From positions 1-64,000 of the forward strand of contig NW_025955167.1 of assembly GCF_022376445.1 (NCBI RefSeq): 64,000 nucleotides of DNA, in the 5' to 3' direction. Within the stretch, counting starts at the first letter, position 1; each line of letters begins with the position of its first letter. The notes under the pieces are model-generated. The model did not search any database. It was given only the letters and a program-made list of their open reading frames with translations, and was not told where the DNA came from. Source of the stretch: Fomitopsis serialis (Eukaryota; Basidiomycota; Agaricomycetes; Polyporales; Fomitopsidaceae). Position numbers and translations under genes: made by a program. Shown in pieces: positions 30,258-40,890 of this stretch.

Positions 30258-33200
30258 CTACCACATAGTCTGATACGAGTACATGCTTGCCCAGTTGTTA
30301 ATAAAAAGCTTGTCAGCTTTGTCAAGAACATTCTCAGAGGTCCAGTCTGGCGGAACAACACCTTGAGACCTATCTGGATACGCCGGTACCAGTTGGCAAG
30401 ACTGGCGTATTTGTGATACTGGGATGATTTTGCCTTGCGGCAGACCATCCGAGCGTAGCGGCGGTCGATTGACTGCATACATGAGATGCGTTGGATCAGC
30501 TGTACCGGAAAACCGAGTGTACCACTCCACATAGGCGAGCGGTCCTTTGGGCCACCATGCGGGGGCCGATCCGCCTCCTCGCCTCGCGTGAAACTTCTTG
30601 GGTAGCGTGAATATAACCTTCACTCTTCCCGCTCGCGTACCTACGCAGTAAAAGATGAATAACTGGGAGAGGTGCATAAACAATAACAATACCTTGTACC
30701 CCGGTGGACTCGGCCTGCTCGTTCTCGAGCACAATGACTGTGTCGAAGCGAGATTTTCTCCCCTTCGCAATGGATCCAGGGATGCATTTTACAACGTCTA
30801 TCTCCTCCCTACCGTCGGACAACTCGCAAGGGCTGAAACGAAACTTGTGATAGACGTCGACACGATCAAAGGGTAGCCAGGTGCGCGCGAATTCGCGTCG
30901 ATTAAGTCGAAGTTCTGAGGGCTGTAAATCGTTGATGAAGGTCGCCAGGGCCGTGGTGAATCCAGGTGCGCAATGGAGCTCTTGTATCCGCGTAAGATGC
31001 TGCTGAGGTGCTGGTGCGTACTTCGCAATTTTGACCGTGCTGCCCACATCCACCAGCTCGGAGTCGTCCGGAGGTCGTTCAAGGTTCTCCGCATCCTCGC
31101 CCGGGCTACCTCTACCCTCCGCGTCGTCCATTTCCGCCGCGTCGTCCATGTCCGCCGCGTCTTCCTCGGCCTGCTGTTCCTTCTGAAACACCTCATACAA
31201 CATCATCTTCTCTCGGCGGCTGATCCACTTCACCATCTGGGGGAATTCGTCTCGGTGATTGGACGCCCTCCACGCATCCTTCGCGAAGTCGATGTGAAGA
31301 CGCTCAAACATCTCCGTATTGTAGTTGTCCGTGGTGCCAAAGAGACGGATAGAGTCGACGTAATGGAGAAGGGAGTGGAATTTTGGGATGTTGAGGTGGT
31401 CGCGTATACCCAGCTTCACCAAGATGTCCTTGTGCTTGTGAAACGTGTTCAGGGCATCTGTCATGTATCCAAGGGTGTCGTCGTCGTGCGTCGGGTACTG
31501 CGCGAGGTAGATGAAATCGAGGAGGGAGCGAAAAGCGAGAAGGAGAGACTTGGGAATCTTGCCTATCAGACAGGCCAGGAGCACACGAGCCATGTCCTTG
31601 CGCTCTTTGCCAGTGATCTGCGAGAGGGACGAAATACCGTGCTTGAAGTGTCGGATGCCATAGGCCTTGGGAAGCGTGCGCAGACGCCTATCTAGCTCCT
31701 TGGAGCCCAGGATATCCTGACACCAAGATACCAGGTGCTTGAATACGCCCTGGTAAAGCTGATGCAAGACGTCTGGGGTAATGGAGAGGTGGATGTCTGT
31801 GTACGGCAAGTCCACCCAGAACGGTTTCTTGACCCCGCCACTGACGTCTTGCTCCATGCACGCCCCTTCAGCGGCAGAGGCATTGCGGCTGTTCTTGTGG
31901 GCATCAGCGATGATTTCTTCGGTAGCGTCTGAGGTCCGAGGGTCCGAGGGTTCCTCTTGCTCGAGTTTGTCAGAGGGACATTGGCATTTGGGACATGTTC
32001 CATACTTCGAGCATGTCACTAGACACTGCTCGGGGTAGTCCGCAACGTAAGCCGCGAGGATGGGATGGACTCGCCGGACTGAGCCGTCTCCTCCTGTTAC
32101 CTCCATCCCCTCCACGCCCGCATGTGCCAGGGGCTTGAGAATGATTCGCATGGCAGCGTGGAAGAGCCGTTGAGACCTCGCCTTGCGTTCGCGTTTAGTG
32201 AGCTTCTCGCCGCCAATCTTGGAGACAGGGAGGTAGCCAAGGAGAATACAGGCGTGCTCAGATGGTTTGCGGCGAATGGCGCGGGGAATGTTACCGAGGG
32301 TGAGGTATACAGGATATGCCGACTTGTTCCCGGAGAACTGAGTCAACTGCGTCTTGTCCGTGGAGATAATCACTGGCGCAACAGCAGCGCCTTCTGGTAG
32401 TAATTGCTGTCATGGGCTTGCCTGTAAGTAGCATGTCAGGAGTGGACATAAAATAGACCGACCTGCACAGAATTCCACCATAGCCCCATCCACATCTCCG
32501 TGAAGATCTGCTTCATTCGAGACCGGTCGGCAAAGACTCGTTTGGGTCGATACACGATATGTTTTGCGTATGATGGGTTGCCAAGAAGTGCCTGAATTGC
32601 CTCCAAAATGTCTCGATATCGCACTAGGTGCATCTCATCTGGTCTGTCTGGGAACGACAACGAGGACATCTTCCACGAGGCTCTGTCGGGTATGCTATCA
32701 ACCCTCATAAAAAGCTCCCGAACATCTTTGAAGGTTAGGCCGAGCTTCTCGACAACCTACAAACGAAGATTGTACATCAGAGCACAACGTATTCAGAGGT
32801 ATTTCGGAGACTTACGCCAGGTATGCATAAAAATCTGTTCATGGCCTTCTGGCCCACGTCCTCTCGAATAACCCACATGGCCACTCGCCAGTCCAGCTCG
32901 GAAGCAAAAGGCCTCCACTTCTGATTTTTGTCTTGCTTCTCCCCTGGCGGTTGGTCATCGCCATCTACGTCCATTCTGTCGTCCTCATCCACCTCCAAAT
33001 CCTCGCTCTCTTCTCCAAAATAGGCTCTCCACGTCTCCACAATCGTCTCCTCCATTCGTATAACCTTCCCGGCGAGAAGGTCTTCTTCTTCCAATCTTGT
33101 GTCGTCTTCGTCGTCCAACTCTGGCATATGGGGGGGCCGCAAGGGCGGCCGGACAGGCTGACAATTGGATGAAGACGCCTCGGGCTCTCCGTCGTTCTGA

Positions 33201-33514
33201 GAGAGTGAAGGAAGAGGATCGTCAGGGAGATCGAACCTGAATAGGTCTCTATTCTGGAGAACATCCAGAAGGTCATCGGGGTCCACGTCCATTCGCCCGG
33301 CAGCAGGGTCGTTGACTTGTTCGTTGTTTTCAATAACTTCTGGCGCGAGCGATACTGGGTCTCTGTTCTTCCCTTTATTATACCATCTGCAAGACCTCGC
33401 CGTGCTCAAGTGAGCCATCATTCCTTGCGCTGTCCTGAACTCCCTATCACAGGCTGGACATGTGCGCTCATCGGGGTCGCCTGGCCATACAAATGGAGCA
33501 TTTCGACGGGTCAT
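30258..33514 (-). CDS. Plavaka-type transposase, intact (four exons, 1029 aa)
   Basis: Exons 33514-32816, 32756-32463, 32406-30693 and 30640-30258 sum to 3090 nt in one frame. The N-terminus has a CX2CX12HX6C zinc finger (CPACDREF ... HLSTARSC) followed by WYNKGK, then an acidic linker. Exons 2-3 carry WKMSSLSFPDRP, the join into LPEGAAVAPVIISTDKTQLT, a Cys-rich CPKCQCP, and TPDVLHQLYQGVFKHLVSW. Further on are PKFHSLLHYVDSIRLFGTTD and YNTEMFERLHIDFAKDA, where transposase catalytic residues are expected. The C-terminal exon has YVEWYTRF and WTSENVLDKAD. These are hallmarks of the fungal Plavaka family, a DDE-class transposase related to KDZ elements. Terminal inverted repeats were not found by eye. 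All introns are 52-60 nt with GT-AG ends. Confidence 0.9.
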
Positions 33515-34352
33515 GCTAACACTGAATACTATTTGTTAGTCTACTTGATTTAATGGATTACGCCTCAGATACTGTAATCTCACCTGCGTCTGCGTGTTCA
33601 ACCTATCTGAAGATGATGAAGAGAAGCAGCGCTGGCAGAAGAGCGGAAGAAACGTGCTCGTGGGCACGTCGTAGCGTCTGACGCCCATGCAATAATAGAC
33701 TATGAGGTAAAGCCCGGCCGCGTCTCCGCGTCCTTGTGTCTCACACCCACCTCTATGTTCGATTCGCACAGCAACGCACCACACGATAAGTGAGATATGA
33801 ACTGCTCTAGCATTGTAGGTGTAAGTAGTGAGGGAATGGCACACTTGAAGTCTTATCCTGTCCTATAGTGCATCCAATACCTTCCTGCCATGCCCACGCA
33901 GCATGAGCTCTTGTCTCGTCGTTGGCATTGGTTGGTAAGCTTTTCTTAATATCTGAGCTCACTCACCTGTCGGACGAGCAACTAACATGTTCCCGCCAGA
34001 GTGGCGCACGTTGAGCAGCACTTGCCTTATATGGTGTTGGCAAGTCGTTGCCAACATCGTTTTTCCCTCTTCACATACGTATCAAGCCTACTACTGCTCC
34101 GTGGACATCCATAAAGTCTAAGGTAAGCCTTACCTTTGCTGTTCCGACGAATTTAAAGTGGACGTGTCCAGCAGTAGGTGCAAAGCCTGCAGGTCGGTCA
34201 GTTGGGTGGCGTAGGTGAAGAGGACTTGGGCCACGGCGAGCGCCGGCTAAGTCAGATTGTGTCTGTTGTTCCGACGCTGTTCCCGTGCCCGACGTTCAGG
34301 CTAACGGATCCTCCCTTTACTCAAGCCACCTCTGATAACCAAGACATCGCTC
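33515..34352. other. Intergenic region between divergent Plavaka and gene X
   Basis: About 840 bases without a supported gene. It must hold the start regions of two divergent genes. One perfect 9-bp hairpin (TGTTGGCAA / TTGCCAACA, 34035-34056) is the only structure noted. One Plavaka terminus should lie here but no matching inverted repeat was recognised. Confidence 0.5.
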
Positions 34353-37300
34353 ATGAAGTCTCCTCCTAGCTCTGACACCGACTCTGACAATGGGTCGGCC
34401 CGCGACACTGATAGCTATGGCTCCGAACCTGGCTCAGAGCCGAGCGTCCCGGGCTCAGACTGGGATAACACGCAGCCAGGCACCCCCATTGACCCTCAGC
34501 AGCCCGCGCACATCGCGCTTTACTCCCCTGGCCACTCATTTGAAGAACGCGACCACTTGATTCTCCCCAGGTCACTGCTTCATGATGCCGAAGGCTCTCA
34601 GCCGTCCCTAGTACCGATGTCTACAGGACCTAGTAAATCCCTGTCCGCCGGCCTCCCCGGCGGTATTCCCCCAAGTTCTGGGACCTGTTGAACAGCGGAG
34701 ACCTCAAGCAAGGAGAGTATTACAGGCTGCGGGAACACTTCTACGAGATCCGGAAGCTTCAGTTGGAGTGGGAGCAAGCCGGCTGCAAGGGCTTCGTGAC
34801 CAAGGCAAGCCAGTTACATAGAGAAATATACCTTGACAGCGTATTGACCAACCACTTTAGGATATCACAGTCGGCATGAATGAGCGGTCGTATGCCCTTC
34901 TGCAGCAGAAGCTCGATCAGAGTTGGGAATGGTCGCTCGGCGACGAGGGAGAGCATGATCATTGGGTGGCGTTCCTGCGGTGCACACAGTGAGTTGAGAA
35001 ACACATTGTTTACATGACCGCACCGTTGACCTAGTTGAAGACTCGACTTCTGGCCGACGCTAGGCAAGGCAGTGGCAATCGCACCGACTTTTGAGGAAGA
35101 GTTGACCTACCTGATCACCAATCACTTCGCCGAGATGTTCCGCATGAGTGAACCCGAGCCTTTGGCGTCTACTGCGAGAACGTCCGCCAGGAGCATCATC
35201 AAGACTCCCGATGTCTATTTCAGCTCTAGGTACAACACGGTGTACAAGGAAGCCATCCAGGGTAATAGCCAGCCCGCCTCAACACCGTTCTTATGCTTAG
35301 TCGCTCAGACCGTCGAAGAATTCATTTACAACGTCAAGAAGGTTCGTCTGGTCTTCTTTGTGGCATGGTTGGCGTAGTATCTGAAACAGCAATAGATGGT
35401 GTCCATTGTGGAGTCGAAGGCTCTGCATGCACTGCAAGGATTTATCTTGGTGTTGGTCAAGCAGGCGGATGGTGTGGTTGGTGCTGACAGGATATATCAC
35501 GCTAACTCCTTGCGCCACCTCATGTTTAACCTGCACACAAAGCACGGCTTCGGCGACCCAAAGACTCCTCCACAAATGGAATGTGGCGTCCTGTTCTACG
35601 GATGTCAGCAGTTTCCTGACTTCCTGGTGCTTGCGAAGCAAGCATCTACGATGCAGCACTGGGAGAAGGGCAATTTCATGGTATGTACGTTATTGAAAGT
35701 TCTGTTGTCCAGCTCTGACGGCACTCAGTGGTTTACGGGGGCACGCAAAGGGCCGCAGGCCGTTCCCAGCGCCGCATGGGAACTGTTCGAGGCGTTCGTA
35801 CACTCAACAGTGGCCACGTACACCGCATACGTCAAGGCTACAGGTTGCTACCGCGTCCCCCCCATCTCCGACGCAGTTCCCACGCAATTGGAGAACACAT
35901 ACCGCGACTCGCTAGTGGGATCACTCCCACGGCGCATAGCGGGCGATCTACGGGATGATGTGTACAGGGTGGCGGAGCGGATCTGGTCTATGAAGGAAGG
36001 CAAGGGACGTACGGACATCCTAGCTGCGTCGGCGCCTTACGGGCCGGAGGGAGTATTCCGCTGCTATCTAGCCTAGTAGTATTTCGAGGTGACGTCGTCT
36101 TCGTGCTTGTAACAGTGGAGCTTGTACGCAATGTATCGTGGAATGCCTATCGCTTGGATAACCTGATGCGGAACTGCACGGCAATGTCAACAACAACATG
36201 GCCGGGACGATCTGCAAGAAGCGCTGGGTGGCGGAAAGGTGATTCAAAAATGAGATTGCTCAAAAGCACACGCCGCGATAGTCCCCGAGCGCTGTCACCT
36301 GTGAGAACAGAAGCGCGTCCGCCGTGTTACGCATGGTGGACGCGATTCTGATCGCCCAGGATCACTATATCTCCACTTCATCCTTCATGACTGTGGGGGA
36401 AGTCCACCTAGGTCTTACTGCGGTGGTGTCGGCGGGCGTATCTGCCAAACTTGAAGCTCTAGCCACTTTGGCCGGTATGGAGAGCTCTGTCCTCTTGAAC
36501 GACGAACTGGACGTCGGCGGCGGTTTCAAACCAGACACCGTTGTGTCTATCAGCATCGGGATGAGTCGCACCGCCGCGGGACACATAGAGTCCATGTCGT
36601 CAGAGTCTACCCCTCATGCAGGAAGAAAGGTGAGATTCGTTCTTTGATCAAACAAGGCCACTGACTCCGGGATGGCTCGCAGCTTGCAGACGAGATGGCG
36701 GCTGGTAAGGAGGGGGTCGTAGGCACCATTTTCGTCGTAGCCATTGAGAACCGGTACCGCAAGTCTCGAGCGCCCCAGGACCATATCATCAGAGGGTGGA
36801 AGAAGCTGGCCGAGGAGAGGGGGATGAGTGATTCAAGGCGATGGGGGAAGTGGGGGTATCGCGGGTGGAACCCGACAAAGGGAGGTCAGAAGTTCCAGTC
36901 CTGGGACCTCAGTCGCGGTGCGGCGAAGCAAAACCCGGCCCTGTTGGCCTCGAAGTTGGGCCATCGCAGCACGCCCGGCATCACCTACCAAGGCCACGTT
37001 CTGGCAGGATGTGTTGATGCATTCGTCACTTTCCTTCCTCGTTCCTCGTACCCAAGGGTAGAGGCCGCGCTGCAGAACCCAAATTTCAAGTGGACGGCCG
37101 AGAATCTCAAGAGGGAGTTCGGATTTTTGGTGAGCAGATATATGTTTCGTAGCGGTAACAGTCTCTGAACTACTACTTCAGCCCATCTCCCCAAACGGGC
37201 GGGTAGATGAATTCGTCAACACCTCCCATCATGTGCGCGAGTTCTACTACACAATGTTCAAATCTTTCTTGGCCACCGCCGCGTATGAAGAGGTTGCCGA

Positions 37301-37577
37301 CGTCATCGATTTTGACGACAATCCGTTTCAACATCTTCCAGAGCCGTTTAAGAGGCGCGTTGATGTCCTTCTCCGGGACTCGACGGACTATAATGCCTTC
37401 GTCGACGTCGACGCAGACCACGCCTCCCGGGAGATTTTTGAGGACAGCGAGGTCTACCGCAATCTCTCACCGGAGCAGCTATGCTCGGCATCTCGCGACA
37501 TGTCTCGCGCCCTGACTCGCTTCTTGGAATTAGTGGCGGATACCAGATTGAGGGCCATGCTGGAAAACGTTAGCTAG
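34353..37577 (+). CDS. Gene X: unrecognised multi-exon protein upstream of TET-2
   Basis: ATG at 34353 opens an acidic Ser/Pro/Asp-rich N-terminus. An intron from about 34609 to 34673 leads into FWDLLNSGDLKQGEYY. Further coding blocks follow at 34674-34825, ~34865-34990, 35072-35342, 35396-35679, ~35729-36070, 36324-36630, 36690-37130 and 37180-37577, joined by short GT-AG introns. Later landmarks are GVLFYGCQQFPDF, ISIGMSRTAAGH, YRKSRAPQDHIIRGWKKL and FYYTMFKSFL. No known domain could be named. It ends about 100 nt before the TET-2 start on the same strand. Exon joins around 35343-35395 and 36077-36320 are uncertain, so it could be two genes. Confidence 0.6.
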
Positions 37578-37678
37578 GATATATTGTATATCATATAGTA
37601 CTACCCCACGCCAACACGATCGACTTGAAAGCTCCGTAACACATACTAGCGCCCACAACCGCGATCGCGCGCGCAAGC

Positions 37679-40573
37679 ATGAACACTCACCAGAAACATC
37701 TCTTGTGGCTATCTTCCGATGAGAGAGAAGCTTTGAAGACGTTTCTCGGCATGTCCTCAGACCTCCCGCCTCAGCTGTCACCTGTACTAGACCGACTTCA
37801 TCAAACAGGCGGTTCCAAGGACTCCGCAAACACGTTGGCCTTGTCGGAGGTGCAGCCCAGTTCATCAGATGCTAGCGTGCAAGGTGCAGGAATGCAAGAT
37901 GCAGGAGCTGAGGTCATACACAGCGGTACGACTGTTCAAACCATCAATCACCGAGGTTGTTATAACTCTTTACAGGACCTTCGCAGGCAGATGCTGAAGT
38001 CGGCAGTCGGCGCCGTTCAAACCGCTCCAAAAAGTCGCTGTTCCATAGGGTCTCTCAGCCTACAAAACCCGCCAAACAGCAGCCCAAAGTGGCCGGAAGA
38101 CGTGCAGATCGCCAACCCCTCTTGCTTCGAGACTGTAATAGAGGTTCTTCCAAGAGAATATGGGTGCAGCGTGGGACGCCTGCCACCAAGACCACGCCGG
38201 AGATCACATCTTTCTTTGCCCGTCTGGCAGCTTCCGTCAACTTGAGCTCCAACTCTACTAGCTGGCAGCTCTCGGCTGTTCATACGTTGCTGGAACGTGG
38301 GGACGATGGCAGGGGCTTCTTGGACAATTCAATGGCCTCAATCCTACAGAGGTGTAGCCGGATTACCGCTGGCGACATGTGTATCAATTTCTTCGTCATG
38401 GTACATTACATGCAATTAGTCTGCAAGTGCTCGAGGTCAGTACAACACCATCCATAGTAATCCCGTGATAACACCAGTTGATATTGTTATGACAGCCTGC
38501 GTCGTGTTAATGACCTAAGTACATGTGGGGTCTATGACCAATTTGTCAAAGGACATCCCTCCGCACCGCCCCAGCGAACATTTACGCATTGGAACGAAAT
38601 TGGGAGCAAATTTGCTGCGATTGCATGCGGTGGCAAGCACGAATCTGTATCTACAAAACTCACCACTAACGCCATTTATTCAGGCACTATATACGCTGTT
38701 CTACTCATTGCTAACGCTGGGCTGCGTTCAGAGATTACGAAGTCCGTTGGCGATTTCCCATGGGCAGTGGCCAACATCCTACGGAATCCGAGTCGAAGTA
38801 GGTACACATCTTAGAACCTGTTTCAGAGTGCTTAACTAGCCTTGTATTTATGACCGCAGATACCAAAGCAGGTTCCATCGTCATCGAGACGATTATTCCA
38901 GCAATTGACGTACTTCGTAAACAAATACCTCTGCAACTGGACATGTTGTTCTCCCCGGGCGTCCTACACGATCTGGGTCTGACTACGGACAGGCTCCATT
39001 GTGGAGATCTGGACCAGTCTGATCAAATGTTTGGCTCCCTGATATTCAAGTAAGCGCACTCACTGCTCAGTATTGCACCGGCTGCTGATATATTGCCAGC
39101 AATTTTACATGCGTGGAGCGAGGCAAAGAACCGTGGGCCACATGCCTTATTCCCTTACAATCTCGGGAGACAATTCAGCTTACCAGGGCCAGTCAAGATC
39201 TGTTCCGCCGTGAATGTCATGGTGCGACTGACCCTCCTTCGCCAATGTCAGCTATGGACGAAGACCACGAAGACCACATGAACTTGGAGGCTGACGGACC
39301 AGGCACAATAGATGCAGTCTGTGACTTGCCCGGCACTTCCCTATCAATGGAGGGCTTTGATCTCCGCTTGGACGAGTATTGTACGTATCCGGTGCCTCCG
39401 TCGCCGGAAGAAGCTTTCGCATGGACGGAGACGCAGCGATCGTTCGCCGAAGTAGCGCAGAAGCCACAGACTGTCCTAGCTTTGCAAGACCTGGTACGTT
39501 GTGCTCATGAGTTATCAAACTTCTTTACTAAATGCCATGGCGCCGGCCATGTATCAGCTATCAGCAAGATACCAGAATGGCCGTCGGGTTGACTCCCGGC
39601 AGTACATTGCAGTCAAGCCTGACATCGCCAGGTAAGCTCTCTTGATGTGAGGTGAAGTACGTGGGCATTAAGGCTGTTTTGAAGCGGACCTCTTCGAATC
39701 AACGATTGTAATGGGTCACTCGTTGCATGCATATTCGGCAACATGCCGGACGAGATGCGGAGGACGCTGGCAACAGACTTAATGGTCTGCTTTGAAAACC
39801 AGCCGGAGAACCTCAAAGATACATGCTCGGCATTGGAGGGGAGTGAATATAGCTTCCCTGCCATCCATTTATCTTGGTATAATCGGCACGGCACAAGGGT
39901 TCGTGCACTCTCAATATTCACGTTGAAGACTGCTAATTTCTCAACCTGCCATTTTAGGGCTATGATGTTCCAGTCCAGAATCATCCCATGCTAATAGAGA
40001 AAGATGACAACTCGCGTACGAACTACGGTCAAATGCTCCCATATCCGTCTCATGCCATGCGCAAACACGGGGAGATATATGAAAACATGAGGCACATCTT
40101 CGAACACGTTTTTGTGTGGGTTGCTGAACAGGTATGTCGCTCAGAAATATCATCCACGCAAACCAAATTCATAGTCACAGATCGAGCAGACGTTGCCCAA
40201 TGACTTTGAGGATCTCCGCATAGATGCAGAGGTACTGCCCGGAAACGCTAGCCCGATCGTCTACCCATTCCTTTCTCTTGTCATCAATCTGAATGTCGTG
40301 ACTCTAGCTCACAGAGATTCCCAAGACAAAGCACTCTGCGTTGTGTTGCCGATCGGAGACTTTCAAGGCGGTGATCTGTGCCTATATGAGCCTGGGCTTG
40401 TTCTTCCCCTCCGAAGCGGCGACTTCGTGGCGTTTCCCTCGTCACGTATAACTCACTTCAATTTGCACTTTAACGGGCACCGTGCATCACTTGTACTGCA
40501 TACGGACAAGGAGATAGACAAATGGACGAAGGAGGGACGGAATGGCTGGGCTGACAATCAGCATTTTCGGTAG
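37679..40573 (+). CDS. TET-2: TET/JBP-like 2-oxoglutarate/Fe(II) oxygenase
   Basis: Exons include 37679-38435, 38496-38632, 38694-38797, 38860-39049 and 39100-39493, plus later ones, with the catalytic end at about 40182-40573. The core is complete: HRD in TLAHRDSQD (His 40310, Asp 40316) for Fe(II), then GGDLCLYEPGL, the distal His in THFNLHF (40454), and Arg in GHRASLVLH (40481) for 2-oxoglutarate. This arrangement matches the fungal TET/JBP family, which oxidises 5-methylcytosine or related bases in DNA. Intron 38633-38693 uses a GC donor. In exon 1 the frame changes near 38030, at a run of five A, so one base may be missing. It lies downstream of gene X and 318 nt upstream of the DUF6532 gene G1. 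Confidence 0.8.
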
Positions 40574-40890
40574 CATTGGCGCCGTGTACGTTATATCCCT
40601 CGGTTCGTACCTTGCATGTTCGCACCGCAATTGAGCCATGTTACGCATGTCAGAGCTTTGCTTTAGCCTTCGTTCCTCCTCATGTCGTAGTGCTCCTCAA
40701 CATCTCCTGCAGTCCCTCAAAAGCATTGTATTTTTTCTGGGTTCTTCGGCGGTGTCGGACCCGGCTCCCGCGCATCTCCGCGACTCCGGCTCGGAGTGTA
40801 TACGATGAGTTTTCACCGCTGGCAAATGTTGGACTTCGACTGTCGCTGACGGTCTGTGTTCACGCATCCTCTGCTATTTCCTCTCACAAC

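Noticed and set aside
30973..31695. 240-codon plus-strand open frame over Plavaka
   Set aside because: It is antisense to the conserved transposase exon, with no domain of its own.
30055..34352. Terminal inverted repeats and target duplication of Plavaka
   Set aside because: I compared both flanks by eye and found no convincing matching pair, so the element boundaries are not claimed.
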